A stretch of 23,710 nt of DNA from Bacteroidaceae bacterium (lineage in GTDB: Bacteria; Bacteroidota; Bacteroidia; Bacteroidales; Bacteroidaceae). Of the stretch, positions 14,600 through 23,285 are shown one piece after another (the stretch's first letter is position 1; each line of letters starts with the position of its first letter). The position numbers were made by a program, and so were the translations under genes. The stretch spans positions 1-23,710 of the forward strand of contig JAQWAN010000003.1 in the NCBI GenBank assembly GCA_028707655.1. Direction: 5' to 3'. The notes under the pieces were generated by a model. It had not been told where the DNA came from, searched no databases, and saw nothing but the letters and a program-made list of their open reading frames with translations.

Positions 14600-15202
14600 A
14601 TGAAAAATCAAGATTAAGTAATAATAGATCAATTAAAAAGAGGTGATGAAAGCTCATACAAATATCTTTACGATCATTACTATGTACTTTTATGCCGAAT
14701 ATCTTATGAAATTGTTAAAGATCGATTTACTGCAGAAACAATAGTTGGTGATTTTATTTTTCATCTATGGGAGATTCGTTCCGAATTATCCATTTCTACC
14801 TCATTGGTTAGCTATTTTATACAGTCCATACGAAATAGGTCTATTAATTATTTACAACTCGAACGCCATCAGAAAGAGGTGTCACTTAGTACTTTAACCG
14901 TTGACGAGGCTTCGCCTTCATCCTATCTTATGGAGGATTCTTATCCTTTAGGTCTTTTGTTGGAACAGGAGTTAGAAGAGGCTATAGCAGCTGCCGTGGA
15001 GCAACTGCCTAGCGAGTCGAAAGCCGTATTTAGAAAGAGCCGATTTGAACATAAGAAATATGCTGAAATTGCAGAGGAGATGCACATCTCCGTTAACACG
15101 GTAAAGTGTCATATGAAGAGTGCCTTGAAGAAATTACAGCTCGATTTAGCTAAATATCTACTGCTTCTTTACCTGTTTTTAACTTATTTGCAAAATAAAT
15201 AA
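14600..15202 (+). pseudogene. ECF-type RNA polymerase sigma factor with an in-frame TAA at codon 6
   Basis: From ATG 14600 the frame reads MKNQD, then TAA (14615-14617), then VIIDQLKRGDESSYKYLYDH and on without a further stop for the rest of a normal FecI-like sigma factor. Sigma-2 spans roughly residues 16-80 (with ETIVGDFIFHLWE) and sigma-4 roughly 135-190, with the helix-turn-helix KYAEIAEEMHISVNTVKCHM. The total of 200 codons is normal for PUL-type ECF factors, and MKNxDxxIIxQLxxGDE is a usual opening, so the TAA most likely replaces a sense codon. No ATG, GTG or TTG lies in frame after it until TTG 14804 (codon 69), which would lose most of sigma-2. The following fecR gene is intact, 54 bp downstream. 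Read as a recent nonsense mutation, recoding, or sequence error. Confidence 0.85.
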
Positions 15203-15256
15203 AAAATAGACTACCCTAACCAACGCTTTAACTGTCTTACTTATAGAACCGAACAA

Positions 15257-16261
15257 ATGAACGCAAACAACGAATATATTGATGATTTAATGACAACTTA
15301 TCTTTCTGAGGGGTTGCCAGCCAATGAGTTAAAAGAATTGAAAGAGTGGATAGCAGATTCACCAGCTAACAAACGTCTGTTTATGCAGAAACAGGAAATT
15401 TGGTTTTCCAACGTTTGTAGAGATAAAACAGTTGCTTTTGATAGTACTAAGGCCTATCAACAGTTCTGTTCAAGAAGAAAAAAAGGGAGCAAAGCACGAG
15501 TTATAGCGTTTAATAGACAGATTTTTTATCGTGTAGCAGTGGTTGCTCTTGTGGTTTGTGTGTCGTTGTTATCTTACTGGCAAGGTGGTGTGAGTGTCAC
15601 AAAACAGTTTGCAGACACAACTATTGAGGCCCCTTTAGGTGCTAAAACAAAGCTTTATCTGCCAGATGGTACATTAGCTTGGTTAAATGCTGGATCTAAG
15701 CTGGTTTATTCGCAGGGTTTTGGCGTTGAAAACCGCTCGGTACATTTAGTAGGTGAGGCCTATTTTGAAGTAGTGAAGAACAAAGATTTGCCATTTAAGG
15801 TACATACCACCGATTTAGGTATTCAGGTATATGGCACAAAGTTTAACATCAGAAATTATACCGAAGATGATGAGGTGGTGGTAAATCTCTTAGAGGGTAA
15901 AATTTCGTTACAAGATGTTTATCGTGAAAAAAATATCTGTTACATGGCGCCAGGAGAGAAGGCCGTGTTGAATAAAAAGACAAAAGAATTGCGTAAAACC
16001 ATCACCAAACAGGCCAATGTGATTGAATGGACCAAGGGTTATCTGTTTTTTGATGAAGACTTGTTGGTTGATATTGCAAAGAAACTAGAACGTGAATATA
16101 GTGTGGAAATTGAAATTGATAATGATTCGTTAAGAGGTTATCGCTTTTACGGTAGTTTTATTGTGAAAGACAACTCTTTAGAGAGTGTATTAGATGCGTT
16201 AACGGCTACGGAACATTTAAAATATAAACAAGAAGGAAATAAGATTGTATTGTATAAATAA
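15257..16261 (+). CDS. FecR-family anti-sigma factor
   Basis: An inner-membrane protein that holds the partner ECF sigma factor inactive until signalled by an outer-membrane transporter. The 334-aa protein has a cytoplasmic sigma-binding part (residues 1-85, with LKEWIADSPANKRLF), one membrane helix (about 90-107) and a periplasmic FecR domain from about 120 to 215 containing TIEAPLGAKTKLYLPDGT, WLNAGSKLVY and GEAYFEV. The C-terminal DUF4974 region (about 262-333) ends with ITKQANVIEWTKGYLFFDED and LESVLDALTA; it resembles the STN fold and is thought to meet the transporter's signalling domain. It lies between the interrupted sigma gene and an STN-bearing SusC, the usual cis-paired set. Confidence 0.93.
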   Translation: MNANNEYIDDLMTTYLSEGLPANELKELKEWIADSPANKRLFMQKQEIWFSNVCRDKTVAFDSTKAYQQFCSRRKKGSKARVIAFNRQIFYRVAVVALVVCVSLLSYWQGGVSVTKQFADTTIEAPLGAKTKLYLPDGTLAWLNAGSKLVYSQGFGVENRSVHLVGEAYFEVVKNKDLPFKVHTTDLGIQVYGTKFNIRNYTEDDEVVVNLLEGKISLQDVYREKNICYMAPGEKAVLNKKTKELRKTITKQANVIEWTKGYLFFDEDLLVDIAKKLEREYSVEIEIDNDSLRGYRFYGSFIVKDNSLESVLDALTATEHLKYKQEGNKIVLYK

Positions 16262-16293
16262 ACTATTTACTAACACCAAAAAAACACTGAAGA

Positions 16294-16380
16294 ATGAAAA
16301 TTAAACCTTTTCCTTAGCGTAACCCACAGGCCTATTGCTTTTAACGAATTGATCAAGCGTTAAACATCATTCCACAGGCC
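16294..16380 (+). promoter_or_regulatory. Structured leader between fecR and susC
   Basis: The 207-bp gap to the susC ATG holds a 7-codon open frame at 16294-16317 (MKIKPFP), the repeat CCACAGGCC twice (16324-16332 and 16372-16380), and between them TTTAACG (16340-16346) and CGTTAAA (16358-16364) enclosing the palindrome TTGATCAA (16349-16356). No clean TAnnTTTG promoter is present; TAATCTTG at 16395 is one base off without a -33. It could hold the promoter used by the ECF sigma factor or an operator. Function is inferred. Confidence 0.4.
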
Positions 16381-16468
16381 GAATCTCTAGTTGTTAATCT
16401 TGAATAAATACATATGTGATTTATTTAAGGCGATTTATTATAAAACACATTTCATCAAATCAATTTTT

Positions 16469-19400
16469 ATGAAGATAAATAAAAAAGCCATTTTAATGGT
16501 TCTGGCTCTTTATTGCCTTAATCTTACTGCTTTTGCGCAGAATATTACCCTGAAAATGAGTAATATATCTGTAAAAGAAGCTATGAATGAATTAAAAACG
16601 AAGAGTGGCTATTCTTTCGTTTTTTCATCACTAGACATTAACACAAGTAAAAAAATATCTGTCTCAGTAGAGAACAAATCTATCAACGAAGCTATTCAGC
16701 AAATTATTGATGGACAACAACTAACCTATACTATTGAGGGCGAGACTATCATCCTAAAGAAGAAAGCGCCACAATCTGCAACAGATAAAGTACAAGCTGT
16801 AAAAGGTACAGTAAGAAGCACAACTGGCGAGCCTATTATTGGTGCTAGTGTTGTAGTGGAAGGTACTACCAATGGTACAATAACCGATTTTGATGGTAAT
16901 TTCTCACTTAAAGCTCCTGTAGGTGCTGTGGTTAAGATTAATTATCTTGGTTATATTGCACAACAAATCACCGTAAGCAACGCAACAACTGCATTGTCTA
17001 TCGTTTTAGCAGAGGATATGCAAAAGATGGATGAAGTTGTGGTAGTTGGATATGGTAAAATGAAAAAGGGAGATTTATCTGCTGCTGTTGCTTCTGTAAG
17101 TAACATTGATGGCATAAAAGATAGACCAATCTCTAATGCAGCAGAGATGCTACAAGGTCAGATTCCAGGTGTAACTGTTATCTCTAATGGTGGTCACCCA
17201 GATGCTGAACCAACCATCACAATACGTGGTATGGGTTCTAGAAATGGTGAGTCTCCTTTATATGTAGTAGATGGTGTACCAGGTGCTCCTTTCAATTTTA
17301 GTGATGTAACTTCGATGACTGTTCTTAAAGATGCCGCTTCTGCTGCTATTTATGGTGCGTATGCAGGATCTGCTGGTGTTATCTTAGTAACTACTAAACA
17401 AGCTGTTGCTGGTAAAACAACCGTAGAGTATAATGCTGTTTATGGTGTTTCTACTGCTAGCAACTTGCCACAATCGTTAACTATTGACGAAGAAAGAAGC
17501 GTACGTGCTGCTGCTTTAGGTGGCGAACAAAACTTGCCAGATGGTTGGGATGTTTCTAAAAACCCATATATTGGCGAAACACGTACCGATTGGATAGACG
17601 CTATTTTCCGTACTGCTGCTTTTCAACGTCATAATATAGCTATTTCTGGAGGTACGGAAGAATTTTCTAATCGTGCTTCTTTTGAATACTCTGATCGTCA
17701 AGGAACATTGGTGGACACCTACAAAAAATCGACTACATTGCGTTTGAACTCTATGTGGAAGATTAATAAATATATGCGCGTTCGTCAAGACATTAACATA
17801 CAAGATGTAAAACTACGTGGTGCAGATACTTCAAGTGCGGAGACTGGTATTATTACTTCTGCATTGAAAATGCCTCGTAATGCTGAAATCTATACGGCTA
17901 ATGGAAGCTACGGTGGTACAGCTCCTAGCGATCAAGCTTATATCCAACAATATGGAAGTAATTATGCAGATATTCATGGGGATGCTATTAATCCTTTACG
18001 TTTATTATCGGCAAGATCTAATTACAACCACTTGAACACCTTAACCTCCTCTACCTTTTTTGATATCATGGAGCCTATTAAGGGATTAAACTTTACTTCT
18101 CGTTTTACCTATAAATTGGCAAACTATTTTGAACGTTACAGTGATACACGTCGTTTAGAACCAGGTAAGCCTCACGATTTGAATATCTTGGAGTATACCT
18201 CTTATAGAGCACCAGAGTGGAGTTTTGAAAACACGGTGACTTACGATCGTATCTTTAATCGTCACAATCTTGGTTTGATGGCTTCTACTACAGCTAACGA
18301 ATATACATATCGCAACTTTTCTGTAACGGGTCACGATTTTGACAACGAAGAGACTAGTTTAATGTATTTCTCACAAGCTGGTATGTTTGATAGCCCAGAA
18401 GATGGTTACCAAAAAGACCGTAACGTATCGGTTGTAGGACGTGCTTCATATAGCTATGCAGACCGTTATTTCATGACAGCTTCATGGCGTCGTGACTATG
18501 CAGGTCGTTTACCTAAGGGTGAAAAATATGGTGATTTCCCTTCTGCTACTGTAGCTTGGAAACTTACATCTGAGCCCTTCATGCCGAAACTTAAAAACTT
18601 AAACGTAGTAAAACTTCGTGCAAGTTGGGGTAAGATTGGTAACTTAGGTTCTATCTCTCGTGGTTATGGTTATGCTTTGCTCTCGCCAATGTATACTGGA
18701 GGAAGTAATGATATTGGTAGTCAAATTGGTATCAACAACACCAACTATGTAGGTATTTACAATAGCACGGGTTTCAATCCTAATTTAACATGGGAAACAT
18801 CGGAACAAATTGACTTAGGTTTGGATATGGTGATGTTTGATAACCGTTTAAGTGTTACTGCCGATTATTTTGTGAAAAGAACGAAAGATCTTATTAAAGA
18901 GCAAGATGCTGGATGGACCAATAGTATTGGTATTAATCCAATGTTAATCAATGAAGGAGAGATCACAAATAGTGGTCTAGAGGTTTCTGCTTCATGGCAA
19001 GATAAGATTGGAAACGTTAACTATTGGGTCAGTGGTAATGTAGCTACTTTGAAAAATACAGTAGAGAATATTGGTGCTGCTGATGGAGATGGTAACAAAC
19101 CTGTATGGACAGATGGTGGATCTTACAAAGATTTATATCCTTATCGTACAGAAGAGGGACAACCTTTGTTTTCTTACTATTTGATTAAATCGAATGGTGT
19201 TTTCAAAACCCAACAAGAGGTGGATGCACATGTAAATGCTGCTGGACAAAAAATTCAACCAGATGCACAAGTAGGTGACTTGATGTTTATGGATACCGAT
19301 GGTGATGGTAAGATAACAGCTGGTGATAAAGAGTTTATGGGAAATGCTATGCCTAAGGTAACGTACTCTTTAGCGGGTGGATTAACTTGGAAGAACTTTA

Positions 19401-19843
19401 CCTTTAACATGATGTTACAGGGTGTATCCGGTGTTAAACTCTTTAATGCTTATAAATTTATCACTCTTAATGAGTCACTTGGTAGTTTTAATCGCTCAAG
19501 AGAAATTCTACAAGCTTTGAATGGCCCATCTGATGAGGTGCCAAGAATCTCTTCTACCGATGCTAACGGTAACTTCTCTACAGAATCGGATTATTACTTA
19601 GAAGATGGTGATTATTTACGTATCAAGAACATCTCAGTAGGTTATTCTTTCACGAAGTTATTTAATAAGTTTAGTTCTTTAGCTAAACGTAAGAGTACAT
19701 TAGATTTAACCCTTAGTGTAGACAATTTGGCCACCTTTACAAACTATTCAGGTATCGACCCTGAAGTGGGTGGAACTGGTTTAGATACTGGTCAGTATCC
19801 TGTTTCACGTACCTATTCTATAGCCTTAAAATTGAAATTCTAA
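16469..19843 (+). CDS. SusC-family TonB-dependent transporter with STN signalling domain
   Basis: Outer-membrane barrel that imports glycan fragments captured by its SusD lid, powered by TonB-ExbBD. With the ATG at 16469 the protein has 1124 residues and a Sec signal peptide ending AFAQ; an upstream TTG would place 26 odd residues before it. After the signal comes an STN domain (about 25-99), the module that contacts FecR anti-sigma factors, then a carboxypeptidase-D-like regulatory fold (about 111-180, VKGTVRSTTGEPIIGASVVV), the conserved MDEVVVVGYG segment (187-196), the plug domain (TIRGMGSRNGESPLYVVDGV) and the barrel. DTDGDGKITAGDK near the end is the Ca2+-type loop usual in SusC. It is 12 bp from susD. 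Confidence 0.96.
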   Translation: MKINKKAILMVLALYCLNLTAFAQNITLKMSNISVKEAMNELKTKSGYSFVFSSLDINTSKKISVSVENKSINEAIQQIIDGQQLTYTIEGETIILKKKAPQSATDKVQAVKGTVRSTTGEPIIGASVVVEGTTNGTITDFDGNFSLKAPVGAVVKINYLGYIAQQITVSNATTALSIVLAEDMQKMDEVVVVGYGKMKKGDLSAAVASVSNIDGIKDRPISNAAEMLQGQIPGVTVISNGGHPDAEPTITIRGMGSRNGESPLYVVDGVPGAPFNFSDVTSMTVLKDAASAAIYGAYAGSAGVILVTTKQAVAGKTTVEYNAVYGVSTASNLPQSLTIDEERSVRAAALGGEQNLPDGWDVSKNPYIGETRTDWIDAIFRTAAFQRHNIAISGGTEEFSNRASFEYSDRQGTLVDTYKKSTTLRLNSMWKINKYMRVRQDINIQDVKLRGADTSSAETGIITSALKMPRNAEIYTANGSYGGTAPSDQAYIQQYGSNYADIHGDAINPLRLLSARSNYNHLNTLTSSTFFDIMEPIKGLNFTSRFTYKLANYFERYSDTRRLEPGKPHDLNILEYTSYRAPEWSFENTVTYDRIFNRHNLGLMASTTANEYTYRNFSVTGHDFDNEETSLMYFSQAGMFDSPEDGYQKDRNVSVVGRASYSYADRYFMTASWRRDYAGRLPKGEKYGDFPSATVAWKLTSEPFMPKLKNLNVVKLRASWGKIGNLGSISRGYGYALLSPMYTGGSNDIGSQIGINNTNYVGIYNSTGFNPNLTWETSEQIDLGLDMVMFDNRLSVTADYFVKRTKDLIKEQDAGWTNSIGINPMLINEGEITNSGLEVSASWQDKIGNVNYWVSGNVATLKNTVENIGAADGDGNKPVWTDGGSYKDLYPYRTEEGQPLFSYYLIKSNGVFKTQQEVDAHVNAAGQKIQPDAQVGDLMFMDTDGDGKITAGDKEFMGNAMPKVTYSLAGGLTWKNFTFNMMLQGVSGVKLFNAYKFITLNESLGSFNRSREILQALNGPSDEVPRISSTDANGNFSTESDYYLEDGDYLRIKNISVGYSFTKLFNKFSSLAKRKSTLDLTLSVDNLATFTNYSGIDPEVGGTGLDTGQYPVSRTYSIALKLKF

Positions 19844-19855
19844 TTAACACAACGT

Positions 19856-21544
19856 ATGAAAACGATATTTAAAATAACAACAATAATTGTACTGTTCACC
19901 TCTTTGTTGAGCTCGTGTACAGACTGGTTGGATGTGAAACCTGAAGGTTCTCCCAACGAAGCTAATTTCTGGAACACAGACCAGGATTATGAAAAAGCTG
20001 CTGTGTCACTTTACAACTGCTTGTCTTTAGAAGAAACATGGGGCCGTAACCTCTTTTGGGAACAGGGTGCTTCTGATGATATCTTCTTTTCTAGATCACG
20101 TGGTAACAGTCAAATGAACTTGGCTAATCTAGAGATGAACGGTAGTACAGAGGGAAGTATTAAAGATATTTATAATATTATGTATGAGACAATGTCTGAG
20201 GCAAATAATATTATCTATCATGTATTTCAACTAGATGCTACTACTCCTATCATTGATAGAACTTTGGGTGAGGCTTATTTTATGAGAGCTTTCTCTCATT
20301 TTATGATTGCTTATCGCTACGGACGTATTGACAATGGTGTTCCTTTTGATGCATACGAAGATAACAGCAGTTTATTGGTGAAAATTCCAGAACAACGTGC
20401 TAGTGTGGTAGATAACTACCGATTGATTATTGAAGATTTAGATAATGCTATTGCAGTATTACCTTGGTTCTCAGAATATGGTACAGATGATTATGGTCGT
20501 GCAACTAAAGATGCTGCGATTGCCTTAAAGGTAAAAACATATGCTTATTGGGCACAACATGATGCTTCACAATGGGAGAACATCCCTGCGTTAGTAGATC
20601 TATTGGAGACTGGTGGTAACCGTGGTTTACTAGATAATTTTGGCGATGTATTCAAAATTGACAATGAGTGGAGTAAAGAATATATCTTTTCTATCAACTG
20701 TTCTGGTGCTTCTTACGCTGGTAGTTCTTTCCCTGGAATTATGTTGGACAACAAAGGCTGGGGACGATATAATGGTTGGGGTAATTTTAAACCAACATTA
20801 GAGCTTTTTGCAGAGTATGATGCTGCTGATGCACGTAGATCTGCTACTATCTTGCAATATGGAGATACGTTTACTTTCTTTGGTGAACAAAGAAAATTCT
20901 ATTCTACTGCCGATTTAGAATGTGGTTTCCACTTTAATAAATATATGGATCCATTTAGCTATGGTTCTGTAGATGCGGTATCGGGTGCTGGAGTGAGCGA
21001 TAAAGTGTCTCCTAATGGTGACCGACCAACAACCGATTTGAATGTGCCTATTATCCGTTTTGCAGAGATGTTGCTGTTTAAGGCAGAAGCACTTATTGAA
21101 ACAAATCAAGGTGCAAAAGCGGCACAAACTTTAAATCGTTTAACAGCTCGTGCAGGATTGGGAAACCTTTATAGCACAGCTACTATTGAAGATTTGATGC
21201 ATGAACGTAGATGTGAGTTAGCGGGTGAGTTTACAGACCGTTTGATGGACTTAAAACGTTGGACTGCAAAATATCCAGATGTAAAAACAAAAATCGAATC
21301 GGCTAAACATGGCTTGAAATATGAAAACCGTTCTAACCCAGATTCTGAACTAGTACCTAATGGTACCGATACAGGAACAGGTCAGCAGGTAATGCAGATG
21401 GTTATAAACGGTAAAACATTTAATGGTGTTATCGAAATCATGTCTGCAAAAGATTATGATGCTGCCAAAGATTGTGTCCTTCCTTATGAACAAAATGAGG
21501 TGATTAAAGCAAGAGGAGCTTTGAAACAAAACCCAGGATATTAA
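19856..21544 (+). CDS. SusD/RagB-family outer-membrane glycan-binding lipoprotein
   Basis: Surface lipoprotein that closes over the SusC pore and binds glycan. The 562-aa protein has a lipoprotein signal with lipobox LSSC (Cys21), followed at once by the family opening DWLDVKPEGSPNEANFW. Later come helical TPR-like segments such as LGEAYFMRAFSHFMIAYRYG and the conserved C-terminal part VPIIRFAEMLLFKAEALIE and HERRCELAGEFTDRLMDLKR. The length is typical. It directly follows susC and is followed by a terminator-like hairpin. The bound glycan cannot be read from SusD itself; neighbouring enzymes point to alpha-mannosides. Confidence 0.96.
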   Translation: MKTIFKITTIIVLFTSLLSSCTDWLDVKPEGSPNEANFWNTDQDYEKAAVSLYNCLSLEETWGRNLFWEQGASDDIFFSRSRGNSQMNLANLEMNGSTEGSIKDIYNIMYETMSEANNIIYHVFQLDATTPIIDRTLGEAYFMRAFSHFMIAYRYGRIDNGVPFDAYEDNSSLLVKIPEQRASVVDNYRLIIEDLDNAIAVLPWFSEYGTDDYGRATKDAAIALKVKTYAYWAQHDASQWENIPALVDLLETGGNRGLLDNFGDVFKIDNEWSKEYIFSINCSGASYAGSSFPGIMLDNKGWGRYNGWGNFKPTLELFAEYDAADARRSATILQYGDTFTFFGEQRKFYSTADLECGFHFNKYMDPFSYGSVDAVSGAGVSDKVSPNGDRPTTDLNVPIIRFAEMLLFKAEALIETNQGAKAAQTLNRLTARAGLGNLYSTATIEDLMHERRCELAGEFTDRLMDLKRWTAKYPDVKTKIESAKHGLKYENRSNPDSELVPNGTDTGTGQQVMQMVINGKTFNGVIEIMSAKDYDAAKDCVLPYEQNEVIKARGALKQNPGY

Positions 21545-21558
21545 TCCTTAATATAATG

Positions 21559-21602
21559 GATGTGGTTGTTTCAATTTTTGTGACAACCACATCTTTTTTT
21601 TT
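21559..21602 (+). terminator. Terminator-like hairpin inside the locus, after susD
   Basis: GATGTGGTTGT (21559-21569) pairs perfectly with ACAACCACATC (21583-21593) around a 13-nt loop, followed by nine T residues (21594-21602). The next gene starts about 70 bp later on the same strand. A weak promoter-like CACTTTTG (21645-21652) with TTTC 22 bp upstream could restart transcription. Confidence 0.85.
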
Positions 21603-21674
21603 ATCCATACGTAACTTTTTTCTAAAACAGATTATTTCTACTAGCACTTTTGTAATAGGAATAACTTAGCTAAT

Positions 21675-23282
21675 ATGTCCTTTAAAATGATAACTATGAG
21701 AACAGCCATTTTCACTTTTTTGCTTATCATCTGTTTTACCTCCTGCACTTCTACTAAGTCGCCAAGAGCTAAACATGTTGTGCTTATTGGACTTGATGCA
21801 ATGGGCAGTAGGGCACTTCAAAGAGCCACTACACCTACCTTTAATAAAATGATACAAGCCGGTGCGGTAACCATACGTTCTCGCTCTGTACGTCCAACTT
21901 CTAGTAGCCAAAACTGGATGTCTATGGTGAGTGGTGCAACACCCGAAATGCACGGTGTGACGAGTAACGATTGGGATCCCTCCAATCTTTCTATTACGCC
22001 AGCTCTGAAAAACAAAAAGGGACTCTTCCCAACTATCTTTGATGCCATCAAGGAGCAGCGTCCTGCTGAAAAAGTCTTTCTGTTTTATGAATGGAGTGAA
22101 CAAGACCGAATGTACGATGTGAGTGTTGTAGATAAAGCGGTTACTGGATTCACCGGTACAGAAACTTTCTTGAAAGCACAAGAGGCCTTTTTCAAAGATA
22201 AACCTGCTCTTTTGTTTGTCTCTATAAATGAAACCGATGAGATGGGGCATGCCTATGGCCATGAATCGGAAGAATTTTTACACTGTGTGTCGCATTATGA
22301 CGCTTTAGTAGGCGATTTTATTCGCCAATTAGAAGCAGCTGATATGCTAGACGATACCGTTATTCTTGTTACTGCCGACCATGGTGGTCATGGTAAATCG
22401 CATGGTAGCGACCAAGCAGCCGATTTAACTGTTCCTATCCTTTTGTATGGAGGCTCCGTTACAAAGGGCAAATTGATTACAGAACCTACACTCATCTGTG
22501 ATGTGGCAGCTACGGCAGCCCAATTATTACAGGTGCAATTGCCTAGAGGATGTGCGGGTAATTTTATAGCCGCCGCTTTTGAACCAGCTACCGCTGAGGT
22601 GTATCTACCCATGCCATTCATTACACCCATGACTGGTTTGTTTAAAGATAAAAAAGAAATTAGCATACGTGCAGATATAGCCGATGCTACCATTTACTAT
22701 ACCACAGATGGGTCTATTCCCACTTGTGATGCAAAAAGATATAGCCATCCTTTTACACTGAAAGAATCTGCCGTGGTACGTGCTGTGACCTGTCTCAATG
22801 GGCAGTATAGCAGTGTAGCCGAGGCCATGATTCGTATCTTACCCAATACAACAGCTCCTGCTATTGCCTATAAATATTATGCCAATTATGCCGGCACATC
22901 GGTTCCTGATTTTAAAAAGATGGGGCGTCCTACTCGTACCGGTTTTGTGCATGAGTTCAGCTTAGATGAGCTAGATGTGGAGAACAAAGACCATTTTGCA
23001 GTTGAGTTTTCTGCTCATCTGCAGGTGGATAGTGCTGGATTGTATTCGTTTGGCATAATGTCGGACGATGGAGCTTTACTGTTTGTTGACGATGCCTTGT
23101 TGATAGATAACGATGGTTCGCACTCTTCCGAGATGAAACGAAACAGTATATCCCTTTCAGCGGGTAAACATACTTTGCGTGTGGCTTATTTTGAAAATTA
23201 CATGGGACAGAAACTGGAACTGTATTATGGGTCAACCACGATTCCTTTTCAAGTTGTTCCCTTTGCTAAGTTAATTAAATAA
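21675..23282 (+). CDS. Alkaline-phosphatase-superfamily phosphodiesterase lipoprotein with PA14 domain
   Basis: The 535-aa protein starts with a lipoprotein-type signal (hydrophobic stretch, then FTSC with Cys24; starts at M5 or M8 are also possible). The catalytic domain (about 33-300) is of the nucleotide pyrophosphatase/phosphodiesterase type: Asp41 in GLDAMG, a probable nucleophile Ser77 in RPTSSSQN where relatives often have Thr, then GATPEMHG, Asp188 and His192 in ETDEMGHAYGH, and Asp235, His236 and His243 in TADHGGHGKSHG. These are the expected two-metal ligands. A chitobiase-C-terminal-like module follows (about 317-388, IYYTTDGSIPT), then a PA14 domain (about 395-530, GLYSFGIMSDDGALLFVDD), often carbohydrate-binding. 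Lying between susD and GH92, it may act on a phosphodiester-decorated mannoside. The substrate is unknown and sulfatase activity cannot be ruled out. Confidence 0.87.
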   Translation: MSFKMITMRTAIFTFLLIICFTSCTSTKSPRAKHVVLIGLDAMGSRALQRATTPTFNKMIQAGAVTIRSRSVRPTSSSQNWMSMVSGATPEMHGVTSNDWDPSNLSITPALKNKKGLFPTIFDAIKEQRPAEKVFLFYEWSEQDRMYDVSVVDKAVTGFTGTETFLKAQEAFFKDKPALLFVSINETDEMGHAYGHESEEFLHCVSHYDALVGDFIRQLEAADMLDDTVILVTADHGGHGKSHGSDQAADLTVPILLYGGSVTKGKLITEPTLICDVAATAAQLLQVQLPRGCAGNFIAAAFEPATAEVYLPMPFITPMTGLFKDKKEISIRADIADATIYYTTDGSIPTCDAKRYSHPFTLKESAVVRAVTCLNGQYSSVAEAMIRILPNTTAPAIAYKYYANYAGTSVPDFKKMGRPTRTGFVHEFSLDELDVENKDHFAVEFSAHLQVDSAGLYSFGIMSDDGALLFVDDALLIDNDGSHSSEMKRNSISLSAGKHTLRVAYFENYMGQKLELYYGSTTIPFQVVPFAKLIK

Positions 23283-23285
23283 ATT

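Noticed and set aside
14804..15202. Short sigma protein of 132 aa starting at TTG 14804 as the real gene
   Set aside because: It would lack most of the sigma-2 domain, which is plainly encoded just upstream in the same frame.
19801..19816. TGTTTCACGT near the end of susC as a parS half-site
   Set aside because: Only the left part matches; the right half (ACCTAT) does not.
21666..22262. 198-codon open frame on the minus strand opposite the phosphodiesterase gene
   Set aside because: Its translation shows no domain pattern, and it fully overlaps a well-supported gene.
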